A stretch of 64,000 nt of DNA from Sphaerolaimus hirsutus (GCA_964036195.1 OZ038450.1:31126794-31190793), one strand, 5' to 3'; positions 49,201 to 54,448 are shown, numbered from the stretch's first letter. Translations and numbers: made by a program. Notes: a model not told the origin generated them from the letters alone.

Positions 49201-52200
49201 TTCTGTGTTTCCGTGTTTCCGTGTTCTCCAAAAAAGAACTCATTTGAGTTTCCGTGTTTTTCAAAATTGTTGAGTTTCCGTGTTTCTGTGTTAAACAAAA
49301 ACACGGAAACTCAATGAGTTTCCGTATTTAATATGTGTGTTTTAGCCATCGTTGGTCATCGTGGTGACAATCACTGCCATTTAAATTGATTGGAAGTAGA
49401 AAGCAGAAATAGGCAAAAAATAGGTGAAAATAAGCAAGAGTGAATGTGAAAATAGGCTAAATGGAGCAAAACAAAGCCTTTTTGAGTGAAAAATCTTGTA
49501 GAACTTGAAACTTGTAGAAAAATCTCTCAAAATACCTGCAGTAGTAAAGTTATTATATGAGGTGTCACCGCCTCTCAAATAGCTGTCACTCACTGTCACC
49601 GCCAGAAATTTTGAACATTTTTTGTCTATGCTGTCGATGAACCCATATTCATTCACAAATACCACCCGCCCCCTCCCAGATCGCACTCAGCTGGCGCCAG
49701 GCGCTGCAGCGCCGCAGACGCCTACGTTGGCGCCATTGGCACTGGCGCTGGCTCCAACACTGGCGCTGGCGCCACGGAATCAAACGTGCCCAAGGTGAAA
49801 GTCAGTGGTGATGTAGCTGAGTTGAGAAAACGGTGGGAAGCGAAATTGGTGAAGCGGTGATTTTGATTGTTTTTGTGGTTTTTGGATGTTTTAGATTGTG
49901 TTGTATTTTTGGTATTTTTGTACAGTATGTAGGATTTAAATTTTTGGCAAATTTTTAACTTTGCAGTCAAAGAAGTGTGAATTTTGAGATAGGTACGCTA
50001 GCTTTACTTTCAGATGGGATATTTAGGTTGTTCATCTTCTGCTCGGATGATTATTTAATTAAATTGTACTTTTTGTGTACGGTCATAAATATTACATGCA
50101 CATCTTTCAGTTGATTTTGTTCTTTCATCGTTTTTAACATATTCTGCGCACATTCTCGAGTAACACCCTCTTCATTAACTTCCCCATAAAAAGTTTCTGA
50201 TAAAAACATCATCACGAATAAAACCCGGTAAAGTAGGCTATTTACCAGAGTTGTTAAAAGGTACGTACGTTTACTCGAAAAATACGCGTACGCGCGTACG
50301 CGGTAAATACGTTTACATATACGTTTCAAAAAAATACCGTACGCACTCGTACGCGTACATTTTCAAAGCATACGCGTACATAAAATGTATGTCAGAAAAT
50401 TCAATGTGGGGGATATTTATAAAGTGACTACAGTGCTATGTATTTACAGACGTGGTTCCGTTGAATATAAAATATACGCGGAAGTAGCGCGCTTTAAAAA
50501 TAAAAAAACGCAACCAAATCGAAATGGCTGCGGAGACAATCGAAGTGGAAACGAGTCGCGAGAGCGACGATGGAATGGATGATTCATCCGGTACCACTTT
50601 ACACCCACTTGAAATAATATTGACGCCTCACAAAAGGTGTAGCGTCAGGAATGACGAAAAGTGGTTGTTTCTACACTCGCAAGAAAAGTACCCAAATTTA
50701 CGCGTACGTACGAGTAAAAAAAAAGTATTTTACGTTTTCGATACTTTGTGGTGAGTAAAAAAAAAATACTTACGTTTACATATACTTTTGAAAAAAGTTC
50801 AGTAATTCTAACAACTCTGCTATTTACACAGGTCCCGGCCGGGGGCCGGTCCCCAGCAAAAAATAAAAATTTTCAAAAGTCTATAATTGGCATGTATGGG
50901 TTGTTTGCATGTTAATTAGGTGAATTATCACCAAATTAGCATGCAAATTTTTTTGCAAAACGGTTACACGCGCTGATGCATTTTCTTTGGGGGAGTGTAT
51001 AATTTTTTTTGGATTTGTCTGAATTTTGGCATGTGTGTACTCCTTCATTTAGTAAGTATGCATGCCAAATTTAGGCTCAGCGCCGTTATCGGTTCTTATT
51101 TTATTGATACTTTAATTTTCATCGATCACTGTATTTTTGTATAGTGATCGCCATCCTGCTGGGGACGAACGTCCCAGGTCGGGCACCAAACTTCTTTGTT
51201 TACTGGAAAAAATTTTTTCTCACCGGGGACGTTTGACCCTGGTCGGGGCCATTTCGACATTGCCGGGGACCGGTCCCGGCAGGATTTCAATCACTATACA
51301 AAAATACAGTGATCGATGAAAATTAAAGTGTAAAAAAAAGAGGATTCACTAATCGCCCTGAGCTGAAATTTGGCATGCGAACTCACTAAATGAAGGAGTA
51401 CACGCATCCCAAATTTGAGACAAATCGAAATAAATTTACACACACCCCAACAAAATATGCATGGGTGTGTGCAACCTTGTTGCAGAAATTTTGTGCATGC
51501 AAATATAAGGCCTTATAAACAGGGTGCACGCCAGGTCCGCCACCCAAATTCTGAGTCGGTTCCGGACGCCATATCTCCAGTTGTAGTGGGGGGATTTATT
51601 CGAAATTTTGAGGAAATATACTCGAAACCCACCCACTACTATACGGGCTGGGGAGGGTCGGCGACCCACCTGAGTGTGGGTCGCCGTATACATGAATAGT
51701 TTTTTTTGAAAAAATCGCTGTCCACGCGAGGTCCGCCACCCCTTGTTTTTTTGATAAAACGGGCTGCCAAACTAAAACTGTTGGGGGGAATTGATCGAAA
51801 TTTTGAGGGGGTGTACACGACACCCCCCACTACTTTTCACGGAAGATTGAGCCCCCTGGCGACCCCCCTGAGAGTGGACCACTGGAAAATATAATGATAT
51901 TTTTGAGAATTCGCTGTCCAGGTTTGGCACTGGACAGCAAAAATAAAAATTACATTAGAATGTCCCTTGGAGGACAATGTATACCACTGTAAAAAGTGTG
52001 TATTCAAAAAGCAATTTTTAAAACGAAAATTTGATCTGGTTCGAAAGTGTTTTTGATACCCATACACAAGTTCCAGATTAAATTTCGATTTAAGTCAAAT
52101 CTTTAATACACACTTTTAAAGCTGGTTTACGATGCCTTCTAGGAGATGATTTAAGGTAAAAATTTGCGTNNNNNNNNNNNNNNNNNNNNNNNNNNNNNNN

Positions 52201-52765
52201 NNNNNNNNNNNNNNNNNNNNNNNNNNNNNNNNNNNNNNNNNNNNNNNNNNNNNNNNNNNNNNNNNNNNNNNNNNNNNNNNNNNNNNNNNNNNNNNNNNNN
52301 NNNNNNNNNNNNNNNNNNNNNNNNNNNNNNNNNNNNNNNNNNNNNNNNNNNNNNNNNNNNNNNNNNNNNTGGTGACTGGCGTGCAAATTGATTTGCATGC
52401 ACACATAAAAATTGTGACCTGGACTGCGACCCGTCAACTAAAATCTCATTTGACATGGAAACCAGTTGAAAGTTGTCGGTACCTACTTCTGCAGCACCAA
52501 TGCAGTGCATTTCATTGTAATCTGCGCTGTCGATAAACCCATATTCATTCACAAATACCACCCACCCCCTCCCAGATCGCACTCAGCTGGCGCCAATGGC
52601 CCCAGGCGCTGCAGCGCCGCAGACGCCTACGTTGGCGCCATTGGCACTGGCGCTGGCTCCAACACTGGCGCTGGCGCCACGGAATCAAATGTGCCCAAGG
52701 TGAAAGTCAGTGGTGATGTTGCTGAGTTGAGAAAACGGTGGGAAGCGAAATTGGTGAAGCGGTGA
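25106..52765 (+). CDS. Gene model: K2P potassium channel continued into a coiled-coil, QTD-motif scaffold (exons listed separately)
   Basis: This is one + strand gene model of about 23 exons and roughly 1,900 residues. Residues 1-190 are Ser/Thr-rich and presumably cytosolic. M1 lies at about 225-245, filter 1 (TTIGYG) near 324-329, M2 at about 337-365, then a long loop. M3 lies at about 486-506, filter 2 (TIGLG) near 525-529 and M4 at about 537-560. That order is the K2P signature: two pore loops and four membrane segments, giving background K+ conductance as a dimer. K2P channels are usually 300-700 residues. Here the frame continues through a coiled coil (about 760-1309) into QT(D/E)-rich exons and a basic, Gly-rich end. 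Exons 1-15 join in phase throughout. The join from exon 15 to exon 16 is not in phase, so an exon is missing or there are two genes. The K2P assignment is firm; the single-gene interpretation is inference. Confidence 0.6.
25675..25952 (+). CDS. K2P gene exon 2 (Ser/Pro-rich cytosolic N-region)
   Basis: The acceptor follows a long poly-C tract (CCCCCCTCGCAG). The frame is open through SRTSSTSSFPFPTSN to VSRRSN, with donor AAT/GTGAGT in phase 0. Composition is Ser/Thr/Asn-rich and probably disordered. It joins in phase to exon 3. Confidence 0.7.
26134..26288 (+). CDS. K2P gene exon 3
   Basis: The acceptor is TTTTCACCACAG. The peptide starts DSFMTKPLRLVGATIPEE, ends KDTLV and splits an Arg codon in phase 2 (AG/G). 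The next base is the first base of an introner-derived intron. Confidence 0.8.
26289..26492 (+). mobile_element. Introner: a 200-bp MITE that is exactly one intron of the K2P gene
   Basis: The element proper is 26290-26489. CAGG is present at both ends (26286-26289 and 26490-26493). The left end reads GTGCCACTCTCAGACCCTG and the right end AAGGTCCGGGAGTGCCCCCC/AG. The arms are complementary over most of their length. Splicing from G26289 (target base) plus T26290 (element) to AG at 26491-26492 (in the second duplication) restores the frame (V-R-L-K) as if nothing had been inserted. Confidence 0.93.
26493..26745 (+). CDS. K2P gene exon 4 (first membrane segment)
   Basis: It begins LKYPKPTNGKSHFSLASNK and carries the first membrane helix near residues 225-245 (HVIPCVILLFYTIAAAGVLH), followed by the start of the extracellular cap region. 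Donor CAG/GTTTGT, phase 0. Confidence 0.9.
27126..27279 (+). CDS. K2P gene exon 5 (pore helix 1 and half of filter 1)
   Basis: Acceptor TTCATTTTCAG. It encodes the cap and pore helix, ending WGALFYIGTIFTTIG, with the Gly codon split in phase 1. Splitting the GYG filter codon at this point is a recurrent intron position in K2P genes. Confidence 0.93.
27306..27494. repeat. Imperfect palindrome in K2P intron 5
   Basis: GTTTACCGG and CCGGTAAAC bound mirrored blocks (ACATTGAATGCATTTGAGTT and AACTCAGATGCGTTCAATGT). Related words occur near 57205-57300. Confidence 0.7.
27883..28166 (+). CDS. K2P gene exon 6 (filter 1, M2 and intracellular loop)
   Basis: It completes GYG and continues NIAARTTLGCALTIIFALFG into M2 (about residues 337-365). 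A basic loop follows (WKRAVRRARRKLVVKLK). Donor GAG/GTGTGG, phase 0. The M2-M3 loop is about 120 residues, longer than usual. Confidence 0.92.
28577..28741 (+). CDS. K2P gene exon 7 (M2-M3 loop)
   Basis: Acceptor CCCCCACAG, phase 0 to phase 0 (165 nt), so it could be skipped without a frameshift. It encodes an acidic Ser/Thr-rich loop (MDPIMGHPLEMTNSRT to STEDSGSN). Confidence 0.75.
29045..29205 (-). mobile_element. Introner-family MITE in K2P intron 7, opposite orientation
   Basis: CCAG occurs on both sides (29041-29044 and 29206-29209), a 4-bp duplication. The ends are GGGGAGTCCCAGACCCTG and CTTGGGACTAGCA. It sits inside an existing intron and is not itself the intron. Confidence 0.85.
29374..29530 (+). 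CDS. K2P gene exon 8 (M3, pore helix 2, filter 2)
   Basis: M3 lies at about residues 486-506 (IALCMCVGWMLLCAALFLLW), then pore helix FYFFFISLSTIGLG. Phase 1 split of the last filter Gly at GG/GTGAGT, the same codon logic as in filter 1. Confidence 0.93.
29976..30118 (+). CDS. K2P gene exon 9 (M4)
   Basis: It completes GLGD and runs ITPNKPKLMLFNFWLVIIG into M4, ending YRMMKEMQ in phase 0. GLGD in filter 2 followed by a Pro-containing turn is typical of TWIK/TWK-type channels. Confidence 0.93.
30187..30269 (+). CDS. K2P gene exon 10 (proximal C-tail)
   Basis: Acceptor GATCTCAG. The peptide EEYERAMAMGDCPERDEIL ends KKQP with a Trp codon split TG/G. It continues the M4 helix into the cytosol. 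Confidence 0.88.
30296..30502. repeat. Near-perfect palindrome TAATACGCACATCTGCCCG in intron 10
   Basis: The TACGCACATCTGCCCG and CGGGCAGATGTGCGTA ends enclose mirrored CACTTGACAC/GTGTCAAGTG blocks. A sister copy is at 33770-33975 in another intron of the same gene. Confidence 0.85.
30668..30777 (+). mobile_element. Degenerate introner-family copy in intron 10
   Basis: CCAGTCCCTTAAAAATGTC at the left and GAGTGTTTGGGAGTGG at the right, with TGTCAAATGTCATGCAAA in the left arm. Confidence 0.6.
30893..31388. repeat. 496-bp hairpin element in intron 10
   Basis: CGATTACAGCTCGGACGTAA at the left is complemented by TTACGTCCGAGCTGTAATCG at the right. Homologous arms extend about 230 bp each, almost to the centre near 31145. 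Confidence 0.88.
31434..31691 (+). CDS. K2P gene exon 11 (C-tail with first QTD motif)
   Basis: Acceptor CACCCCACCCCACCCCAG completes the Trp codon. The first part (WYMKQIAPKIMSEKQTEQL) reads as the channel's proximal tail. The same exon then carries KIVQTDEP, which fits the LC8 core [KR]-x-[TVI]-Q-T-[DE], and TGVQC. It therefore ties the channel to the QTD-rich region inside one exon. Donor CAG/GTTTGT, phase 2. Confidence 0.8.
31777..31945 (+). mobile_element. Degenerate introner-family copy in intron 11
   Basis: It starts GAGCCAATCCCAGACCGTG, and mirrored TGTCAAAAGT/ACTTTACAC blocks follow. The right terminus has decayed, so the intron now uses other splice sites. Confidence 0.6.
32076..32424 (+). 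CDS. Scaffold exon 12 (Pro-rich linker, start of coiled coil)
   Basis: Acceptor TTACCTCAG in phase 2. An alternative acceptor at 32114 (CACCCCCAG) is also in phase. Pro/Thr-rich at first, with NGTQTLEP, then a heptad-like region (DDQKKLQKNIVEAEEKLLVL to RIQEHEQRLLQ). The stretch at 32213-32251 is GGCGCC-rich and contains AGTGATGAAAAT, resembling an in-frame piece of the GGCGCC MITE. Donor CAG/GTGGGT, phase 0. Confidence 0.72.
32466..32725. mobile_element. TACCGTAT-family MITE in intron 12
   Basis: TACCGTATTTCCTCGAATTA and GAGGAAATACGGTA bound a CCCCCCGGGGG/GGGGGG-containing body. Confidence 0.88.
33120..33296 (+). CDS. Scaffold exon 13 (coiled coil)
   Basis: Acceptor CATTTCAG. It encodes LIEKEQNQVEQMAPTKDRK, then LTRLQKMLMDYEMEMSKMED, ending KAQ in phase 0 (177 nt). 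Charged, heptad-patterned. Confidence 0.8.
33770..33975. repeat. Second TACGCACATCTGCCC palindrome, intron 13
   Basis: Same arms as 30296-30502 (GATACGCACATCTGCCC, mirrored GGGCAGATGTGCGTATC) with few differences. Confidence 0.85.
34008..34669 (+). CDS. Scaffold exon 14 (long coiled coil)
   Basis: Acceptor CCCACACAG. 221 codons rich in Lys/Glu/Gln/Leu/Met with heptad spacing (EKLRQEMEMENAVKQLKLER, then LQKLKEKYGKLDERM). It ends ALQMESAR with the Arg split in phase 2 at CCAG/GTGGCA. No catalytic domain is visible. Confidence 0.9.
34670..34844 (+). mobile_element. Introner: a MITE that is exactly the intron between coiled-coil exons 14 and 15
   Basis: The left end is GTGGCAATCCCAGATCCTG, the right end ACAGGGTCTGGTAGTGCCCCAG. 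CCAG stands before the donor and forms the acceptor. Removal joins AG to A (Arg) and continues L-K-A-A-I-K-E in frame. The coiled-coil pattern continues across the junction. 175 nt, with mirrored arms. Confidence 0.93.
34845..35514 (+). CDS. Scaffold exon 15 (coiled coil)
   Basis: It begins LKAAIKESNSFLKTKVAERN, continues through LLQDELGKRETALKEQEKAF and ends LLEAERAVQ in phase 0 (donor CAG/GTGACA). 223 codons, almost wholly coiled-coil-like. Confidence 0.9.
35786..38638. repeat. 2.85-kb hairpin (foldback) element
   Basis: TTAAGACTCGCTTCGCCTAA at the left is complemented by TTAGGCGAAGCGAGTCTTAA at the right. The arms are about 1.4 kb with the centre near 37212. Each arm holds two diverged copies of a unit of about 590 bp (for example ACTTTATCTATCAATATAAT and ACATCATCTATCAATTTGAT). 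No transposase is seen. It lies in the gap between exons 15 and 16. Confidence 0.9.
38687..38860 (+). CDS. Possible small exon between exons 15 and 16
   Basis: The open frame encodes MAELECNTMERGCSP and SYDEWLQKYHSEQAEIPQC, which looks protein-like. A phase-0 acceptor (GACAAAG) is possible but weak, and no good donor is seen. It could supply the missing frame shift between exons 15 and 16, or be transposon debris. Confidence 0.22.
38884..39325. mobile_element. TACCGTAT-family MITE
   Basis: TACCGTATTTCCTCGAAATA and GAGGAAATACGGTA enclose G-rich GGGTATTTCGAGGGGG repeats. Confidence 0.88.
39533..40101 (+). CDS. Scaffold exon 16 (25-residue QTD repeats)
   Basis: The best acceptor is CACATACTCAG (phase 1); CACCCACAG at 39602 is an alternative. 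From 39700 the frame holds four to five tandem units of about 25 residues, most starting GVQC(Q/E)T(D/E), after a first SIQTDTW. Unit spacers share PIGPLSLGHSD-like text. Each QTD fits the Q-T-[DE] core of LC8 ligands, although Cys at the -1 position is atypical. Ends HVDQ, phase 0. Confidence 0.7.
40220..40370 (+). CDS. Scaffold exon 17
   Basis: Acceptor AAATCACAG. It encodes MTPEKPDQCESSVQTDP, then PAPAPAPDEESRDRRR and FTKYET, with donor ACAG/GTTGTG in phase 1. If the donor is not used, the frame runs on to CDCAMCGKLLGFESA and a stop at 40420. That would give an alternative C-terminus. Confidence 0.55.
40755..40977 (+). CDS. Scaffold exon 18 (QTG/QTE motifs)
   Basis: Acceptor CCCTCCCCAG, phase 1, matching exon 17. 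The frame reads LWALRALRSLRSHSTYLPG, then SVAVQTGQG and AGVQTEMQHH, ending LKLPTS plus a split Trp (TG/G). Donor GTAATT. Confidence 0.6.
41131..43625 (-). pseudogene. Decayed non-LTR (LINE) retrotransposon, antisense in the host intron
   Basis: On the minus strand, frames at 43605-43363, 43366-42797, 42834-42349, 42622-42323, 42322-41846 and 41844-41209 spell successive parts of one reverse transcriptase, broken by frameshifts and stops. Visible motifs are GGFRPNRRTLDNVQ, FIDAVKAFDRV, IGVAQGCSLSPTLYAI and the catalytic FADD. A C-terminal zinc-type motif (CSNC, then HVVYHC) follows. The tail at 41151-41138 is a short (TAAC)n run. TTCAAAGTA and TTCAAAAGTA flank the element as a possible duplication. 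No endonuclease domain is seen, so it is 5'-truncated. The clade is uncertain. Confidence 0.88.
43910..44181 (+). CDS. Scaffold exon 19 (QTG motif)
   Basis: Acceptor CCCCCCCCACAG completes the split Trp. The frame reads FFRSALRPHSTPSPSYTHQP, SEIGVQTGQLVP, then YLRIATRLDTLRSAKSKGP and IRRKEGWLGVHQQNP. Donor CCTG/GTAAGG, phase 1. Reading through would stop at 44237. Confidence 0.65.
44347..45830. repeat. Nested palindromic element complex
   Basis: GGCCAGATTTAATACTCCC at the left and GGGAGTATTAAATATGGCC at the right form the outer arms. Inside lie a palindrome at about 44513-44818, the TACCGTAAATGC element (44821-45672), and within that a palindrome with GGCCCCGTTTACACGG ends (45163-45571). Confidence 0.8.
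44821..45672. mobile_element. TACCGTA-ended element with AATAATACGACA repeats
   Basis: TACCGTAAATGCTCTAATAA and TTATTAGAGCATTTACGGTA are perfect complements. The subterminal AATAATACGACA/TCCAATAGT words recur. Confidence 0.85.
46046..46497. mobile_element. TACCGTAT-family MITE abutting exon 20
   Basis: TACCGTATTACCTCGAATTA and TCGAGGTAATACGGTA. The right TA plus the next G (TAG/AT) is a possible 3' splice site for the following exon. Confidence 0.88.
46499..46601 (+). CDS. Scaffold exon 20
   Basis: Frame VKPSTQLGEEKLKKASGSG to AAQRLAYL with Arg split in phase 2 (CTCAG/GTGAGT). Phase 1 entry at 46499 matches exon 19 (G plus AT gives Asp). An alternative acceptor at 46514 (ACCCAG) would need a phase 2 partner. 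Confidence 0.55.
46888..47048 (+). CDS. Scaffold exon 21
   Basis: Acceptor CTACCTCCCAG. Frame GMGKPAGQLKFGTDRINNSN, then AVMPRFVTGSGLESMDSSGT, ending MYGMGA; donor GCTG/GTGGGT in phase 1. Enters in phase 2, as exon 20 requires. Confidence 0.7.
47151..47346. mobile_element. CAGAGTTG hAT-like MITE with perfect TSD
   Basis: CAGAGTTGTTAAAATACTGG and CGCAACTCTG. CCCCATTG is repeated at 47143-47150 and 47347-47354. Confidence 0.92.
47549..47618 (-). tRNA. tRNA-like sequence or tRNA pseudogene, anticodon unclear
   Basis: On the minus strand a 7-bp acceptor stem (GTCACTA with TAGTGGC, one G-U), an A box TGGTCTAGCTG, and a perfect T arm GCGGGTTCGATTCCCGC with B box GGTTCGATTCC are present at tRNA spacing. 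A T-run about 15-20 nt downstream could end pol III transcription. The anticodon stem does not form 5 clean pairs, so I cannot name the amino acid. A tRNA-derived SINE head is possible. It lies in intron 21 of the + strand gene. Confidence 0.6.
47731..47881 (+). CDS. Scaffold exon 22 (Arg/Gly-rich)
   Basis: Acceptor ACACCCCCAG in phase 1. Frame IRQRGQSVSTTGGRPSALIL, SKRAEQNRRGSGNGNGRRG, ending NGNG plus Arg split AG/G. The GGCAATGGC repeats encode GNGNG. Donor GTGGGT. Confidence 0.65.
47923..48017. mobile_element. Short GGCGCC MITE
   Basis: TAGTGATGGAAAA and TTCATCACTA ends with GCGCC words between. The flanks AGGTTGGG and CTGTTGGG agree at 6 of 8. Confidence 0.8.
48291..49354. mobile_element. 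CAACGATGG hAT-like element nested in copy 1
   Basis: CAACGATGGGTGAG and GCCATCGTTG ends. Flanks GTCATCGC and GTCATCGT (7 of 8). About 250 bp (near 48863-49108), with TACTCGGCGGACA and GGAGTATACC ends, is a further insertion relative to the 5125-5895 copy. Confidence 0.88.
49680..49860 (+). CDS. Terminal exon 23a (C-terminus and stop)
   Basis: Acceptor CCCCCTCCCAG in phase 2, as exon 22 requires. Frame SHSAGARRCSAADAYVG, IGTGAGSNTGAGATESN, then SGDVAELRKRWEAKLVKR and TGA. The Gly/Ala part is encoded by GGCGCC/GGCGCT words like those of the MITE family. Nearly identical to 52576-52765. Confidence 0.68.
50246..50819. mobile_element. CAGAGTTG hAT-like element with perfect TSD and a small ORF
   Basis: CAGAGTTGTTAAAAGG and CTAACAACTCTG. 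CTATTTAC is repeated at 50238-50245 and 50820-50827. The subterminal parts are TACGCGTACGCG-rich. Confidence 0.92.
50524..50754 (+). CDS. Small ORF inside the hAT-like element, unknown
   Basis: 76 codons beginning MAAETIEVETSRESDDGMDD, acidic at first, later PHKRCSVRNDEKWLFLHSQE, running into the subterminal repeat. It may be the remnant of a transposase first exon or a captured gene. I recognise no domain. Confidence 0.3.
   Translation: MAAETIEVETSRESDDGMDDSSGTTLHPLEIILTPHKRCSVRNDEKWLFLHSQEKYPNLRVRTSKKKVFYVFDTLW
50950..51480. repeat. Inverted repeat with GGGGAC/GTCCC arms
   Basis: CATCGATCACTGTATTTTTG at 51119 is complemented by CAAAAATACAGTGATCGATG near 51299. The outer ACTCCTTCATTTAGTAAG and CTCACTAAATGAAGGAGT also mirror each other. 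Confidence 0.75.
51528..51890. repeat. Two diverged tandem units of about 190 bp
   Basis: CAGGTCCGCCACCC (51533) and GAGGTCCGCCACCC (51727) head units that share CGAAATTTTGAGG, CCCACTACT and GACCCxCCTGAG at similar spacing. Confidence 0.7.
52170..52369. other. Assembly gap of 200 N
   Basis: An exact run of 200 N. It stands at the left border of the second terminal-exon copy. Confidence 0.99.
52576..52765 (+). CDS. Terminal exon 23b (second copy)
   Basis: Same acceptor context and phase as exon 23a, and the same ending (RKRWEAKLVKR, TGA). It has nine extra bases, adding N-G-P after SAG-A. If both copies are real they are alternative last exons; if not, one is an allele placed in tandem by the assembler. 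Confidence 0.62.
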
Positions 52766-52859
52766 TTTTGATTGTTTTTGTGGTTTTTGGATGTTTTAGA
52801 TTGTGTTGTATTTTTAATGTACAGTATGTAGGATTTAATTTATTTTTAAATTGGTGGTA

Positions 52860-52865
52860 AATAAA
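52860..52865 (+). terminator. Candidate poly(A) signal AATAAA
   Basis: AATAAA about 95 nt after the stop of exon 23b. In copy 1 the corresponding sequence differs; an AATAAA is found at about 50217. Confidence 0.4.
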
Positions 52866-53368
52866 ATCATAATTTGGAGATACGCTAGCTTTAGGTACTT
52901 TCAGATTGAATATTTAGGTTGTAAAGATACTGCTCGGATGAGTATTACATTGGATTATGCCTTTGTGTACTTTGATATACATAAATATGACATGCACATC
53001 TTTCAGTTGATATTGTTCTTTCATCGTTTTTACATATTCCGCATATTCTCAATTAAGACTCTCTTCAAAAACCTCCCCATAACAAGTCTCAGATGAAAAA
53101 TAACTCCCCAGATCGGACCACAGCAAAAAATAGGTGTGTGATGCGTGGTGAAGTGTCCTGAAGTGTCTTCACGCTAACGATGGCAAAAAAAGATTCGAAA
53201 ATTCGAAAACACTTAAAAATCGATTTATTTTTCAAAAGATTCGAAAATTCGAAAATTTGAAAATTCAAAAATAGTTTTCGAATTTTTTAGGGAATTCAAG
53301 GCACCAAAACACGCTGTTAAGTTCAACGGCGCGTATCGAAAAGCGAAACGTAACAAAAAAAAGTTGAA

Positions 53369-53497
53369 ATGTCATCCACGGCGGAAGAGGCGGACTTCGA
53401 CGCATCCGTTTTTTATACTTGTGATCTGGGAAATACAGAACACACATCAAAAACAATGACTGTGTTGTTTAGAACAGGGTCTTATAAATGGCGTTAG
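53369..53497 (+). CDS. 42-codon ORF inside the TAACGATGG element
   Basis: MSSTAEEADFDASVFYTCDL, then NTEHTSKTMTVLFRTGSYKW and a stop. Acidic N-terminus like the ORF at 50524, though in another element family. No domain recognised. Confidence 0.25.
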   Translation: MSSTAEEADFDASVFYTCDLGNTEHTSKTMTVLFRTGSYKWR

Positions 53498-53616
53498 TAG
53501 TACCATCTACATTAGTACCATCTAATTTAGTACCATCTACGTACTTATATAAGTATATAGAGTCTTATAAATTGCAGTTTTTGTTGCATTTTTTGACATC
53601 TGTGTTACCTAAAAAC

Positions 53617-54448
53617 CAGAGTTGGAAAAACGTATTTACGTTTACCAGAAATACCCGGTTATTCGGGTATTTATACTTACGTTTACGTTTACGTTTTCTA
53701 AAAATACCATTACGTTTTGTTACGTTTTCCTGACCAAAATACCCGGGTACTAAGGAAAACGTAAAAAAACTTCACACGTGCACATGGTCAAATGGGCCGT
53801 ACCACCTGCAGCCAACAATGTTTATGTTTTTGCATAAACGTAACATGTATACATACAAAAATGCGTTATGAAAAAAGTGACTGCACGCTTGCACTTAAAT
53901 ACACATGGAATACTGGGTACATTTTCATAAATGTGTTCAAATGCTGAACACAGAAACCTTTTTGTTTGTTTGTGGAGCATTGCGTTTATAAATTTTTTGT
54001 GTTGAATTCCGACGATGCCACTTGTAACAACTGTGAATAGCACACGTTTTGAAACCCAGACTCTGTAAGATGCCCTGTAAAAAGTAAAATTTCATGCAAA
54101 TGTCAAAACTCATGTAAAATGCCCAGCAAAATGGCAAAGATTTGCCACCTTCCAGGGCATTTTGCATGACTTTAGACACCTTGAATGCAATTGACATTTT
54201 GCAAAGCATTTTACAGGGTCTGGGACTCCCCCAGAATCACCAGCGTAGTTGGATAATAATGAAAATAATGGTATTTTCAAAAGCACAATGGCAAATACTG
54301 TGTGTAAAAATTTTACGTTTACGTTTTTTTACGTATTCCTTGGTATTTTAAAAATACCTTACGTTTTAGTATTTATACTTTTGATTTGGAAAAGGTATTT
54401 ACGTTTACGTTTACGTTTTCCAAAAATACCAGTATTTGCACAACTCTG
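53617..54448. mobile_element. CAGAGTTG hAT-like element nested in another, itself carrying an introner copy
   Basis: CAGAGTTGGAAAAACG and CACAACTCTG. CTAAAAAC is repeated at 53609-53616 and 54449-54456. Inverted relative to 3742-4648, with the introner element at the equivalent internal place. Confidence 0.92.
54052..54234 (+). mobile_element. Introner-family MITE nested in a hAT-like element
   Basis: AAACCCAGACTCTGTAAGATG at the left and CAGGGTCTGGGACTCCCCCAG at the right. The same flanking words (AATCACCAGCGTAGTTGG) occur, inverted, beside the 4014-4204 copy. Confidence 0.85.

Larger units (their letters stand above)
48040..50240. repeat. Copy 1 of a large duplication that includes the terminal exon
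   Basis: Blocks GGAAACCAGTTGACAGTTG to CTGCGCTGTCGAT (about 48040-48211) and 49627 to about 50240 align with 52370-53095. In copy 1 these blocks are separated by an insertion from 48212 to about 49634, bracketed by GCTGTCGAT. Confidence 0.85.
52370..53095. repeat. Copy 2 of the terminal-exon duplication
   Basis: It aligns with 48040-48211 plus 49627-50240 without the transposon insertion. It begins directly after the N gap. Confidence 0.85.

Noticed and set aside
52090..52582. Frames crossing the N run
   Set aside because: They are produced by undefined bases.
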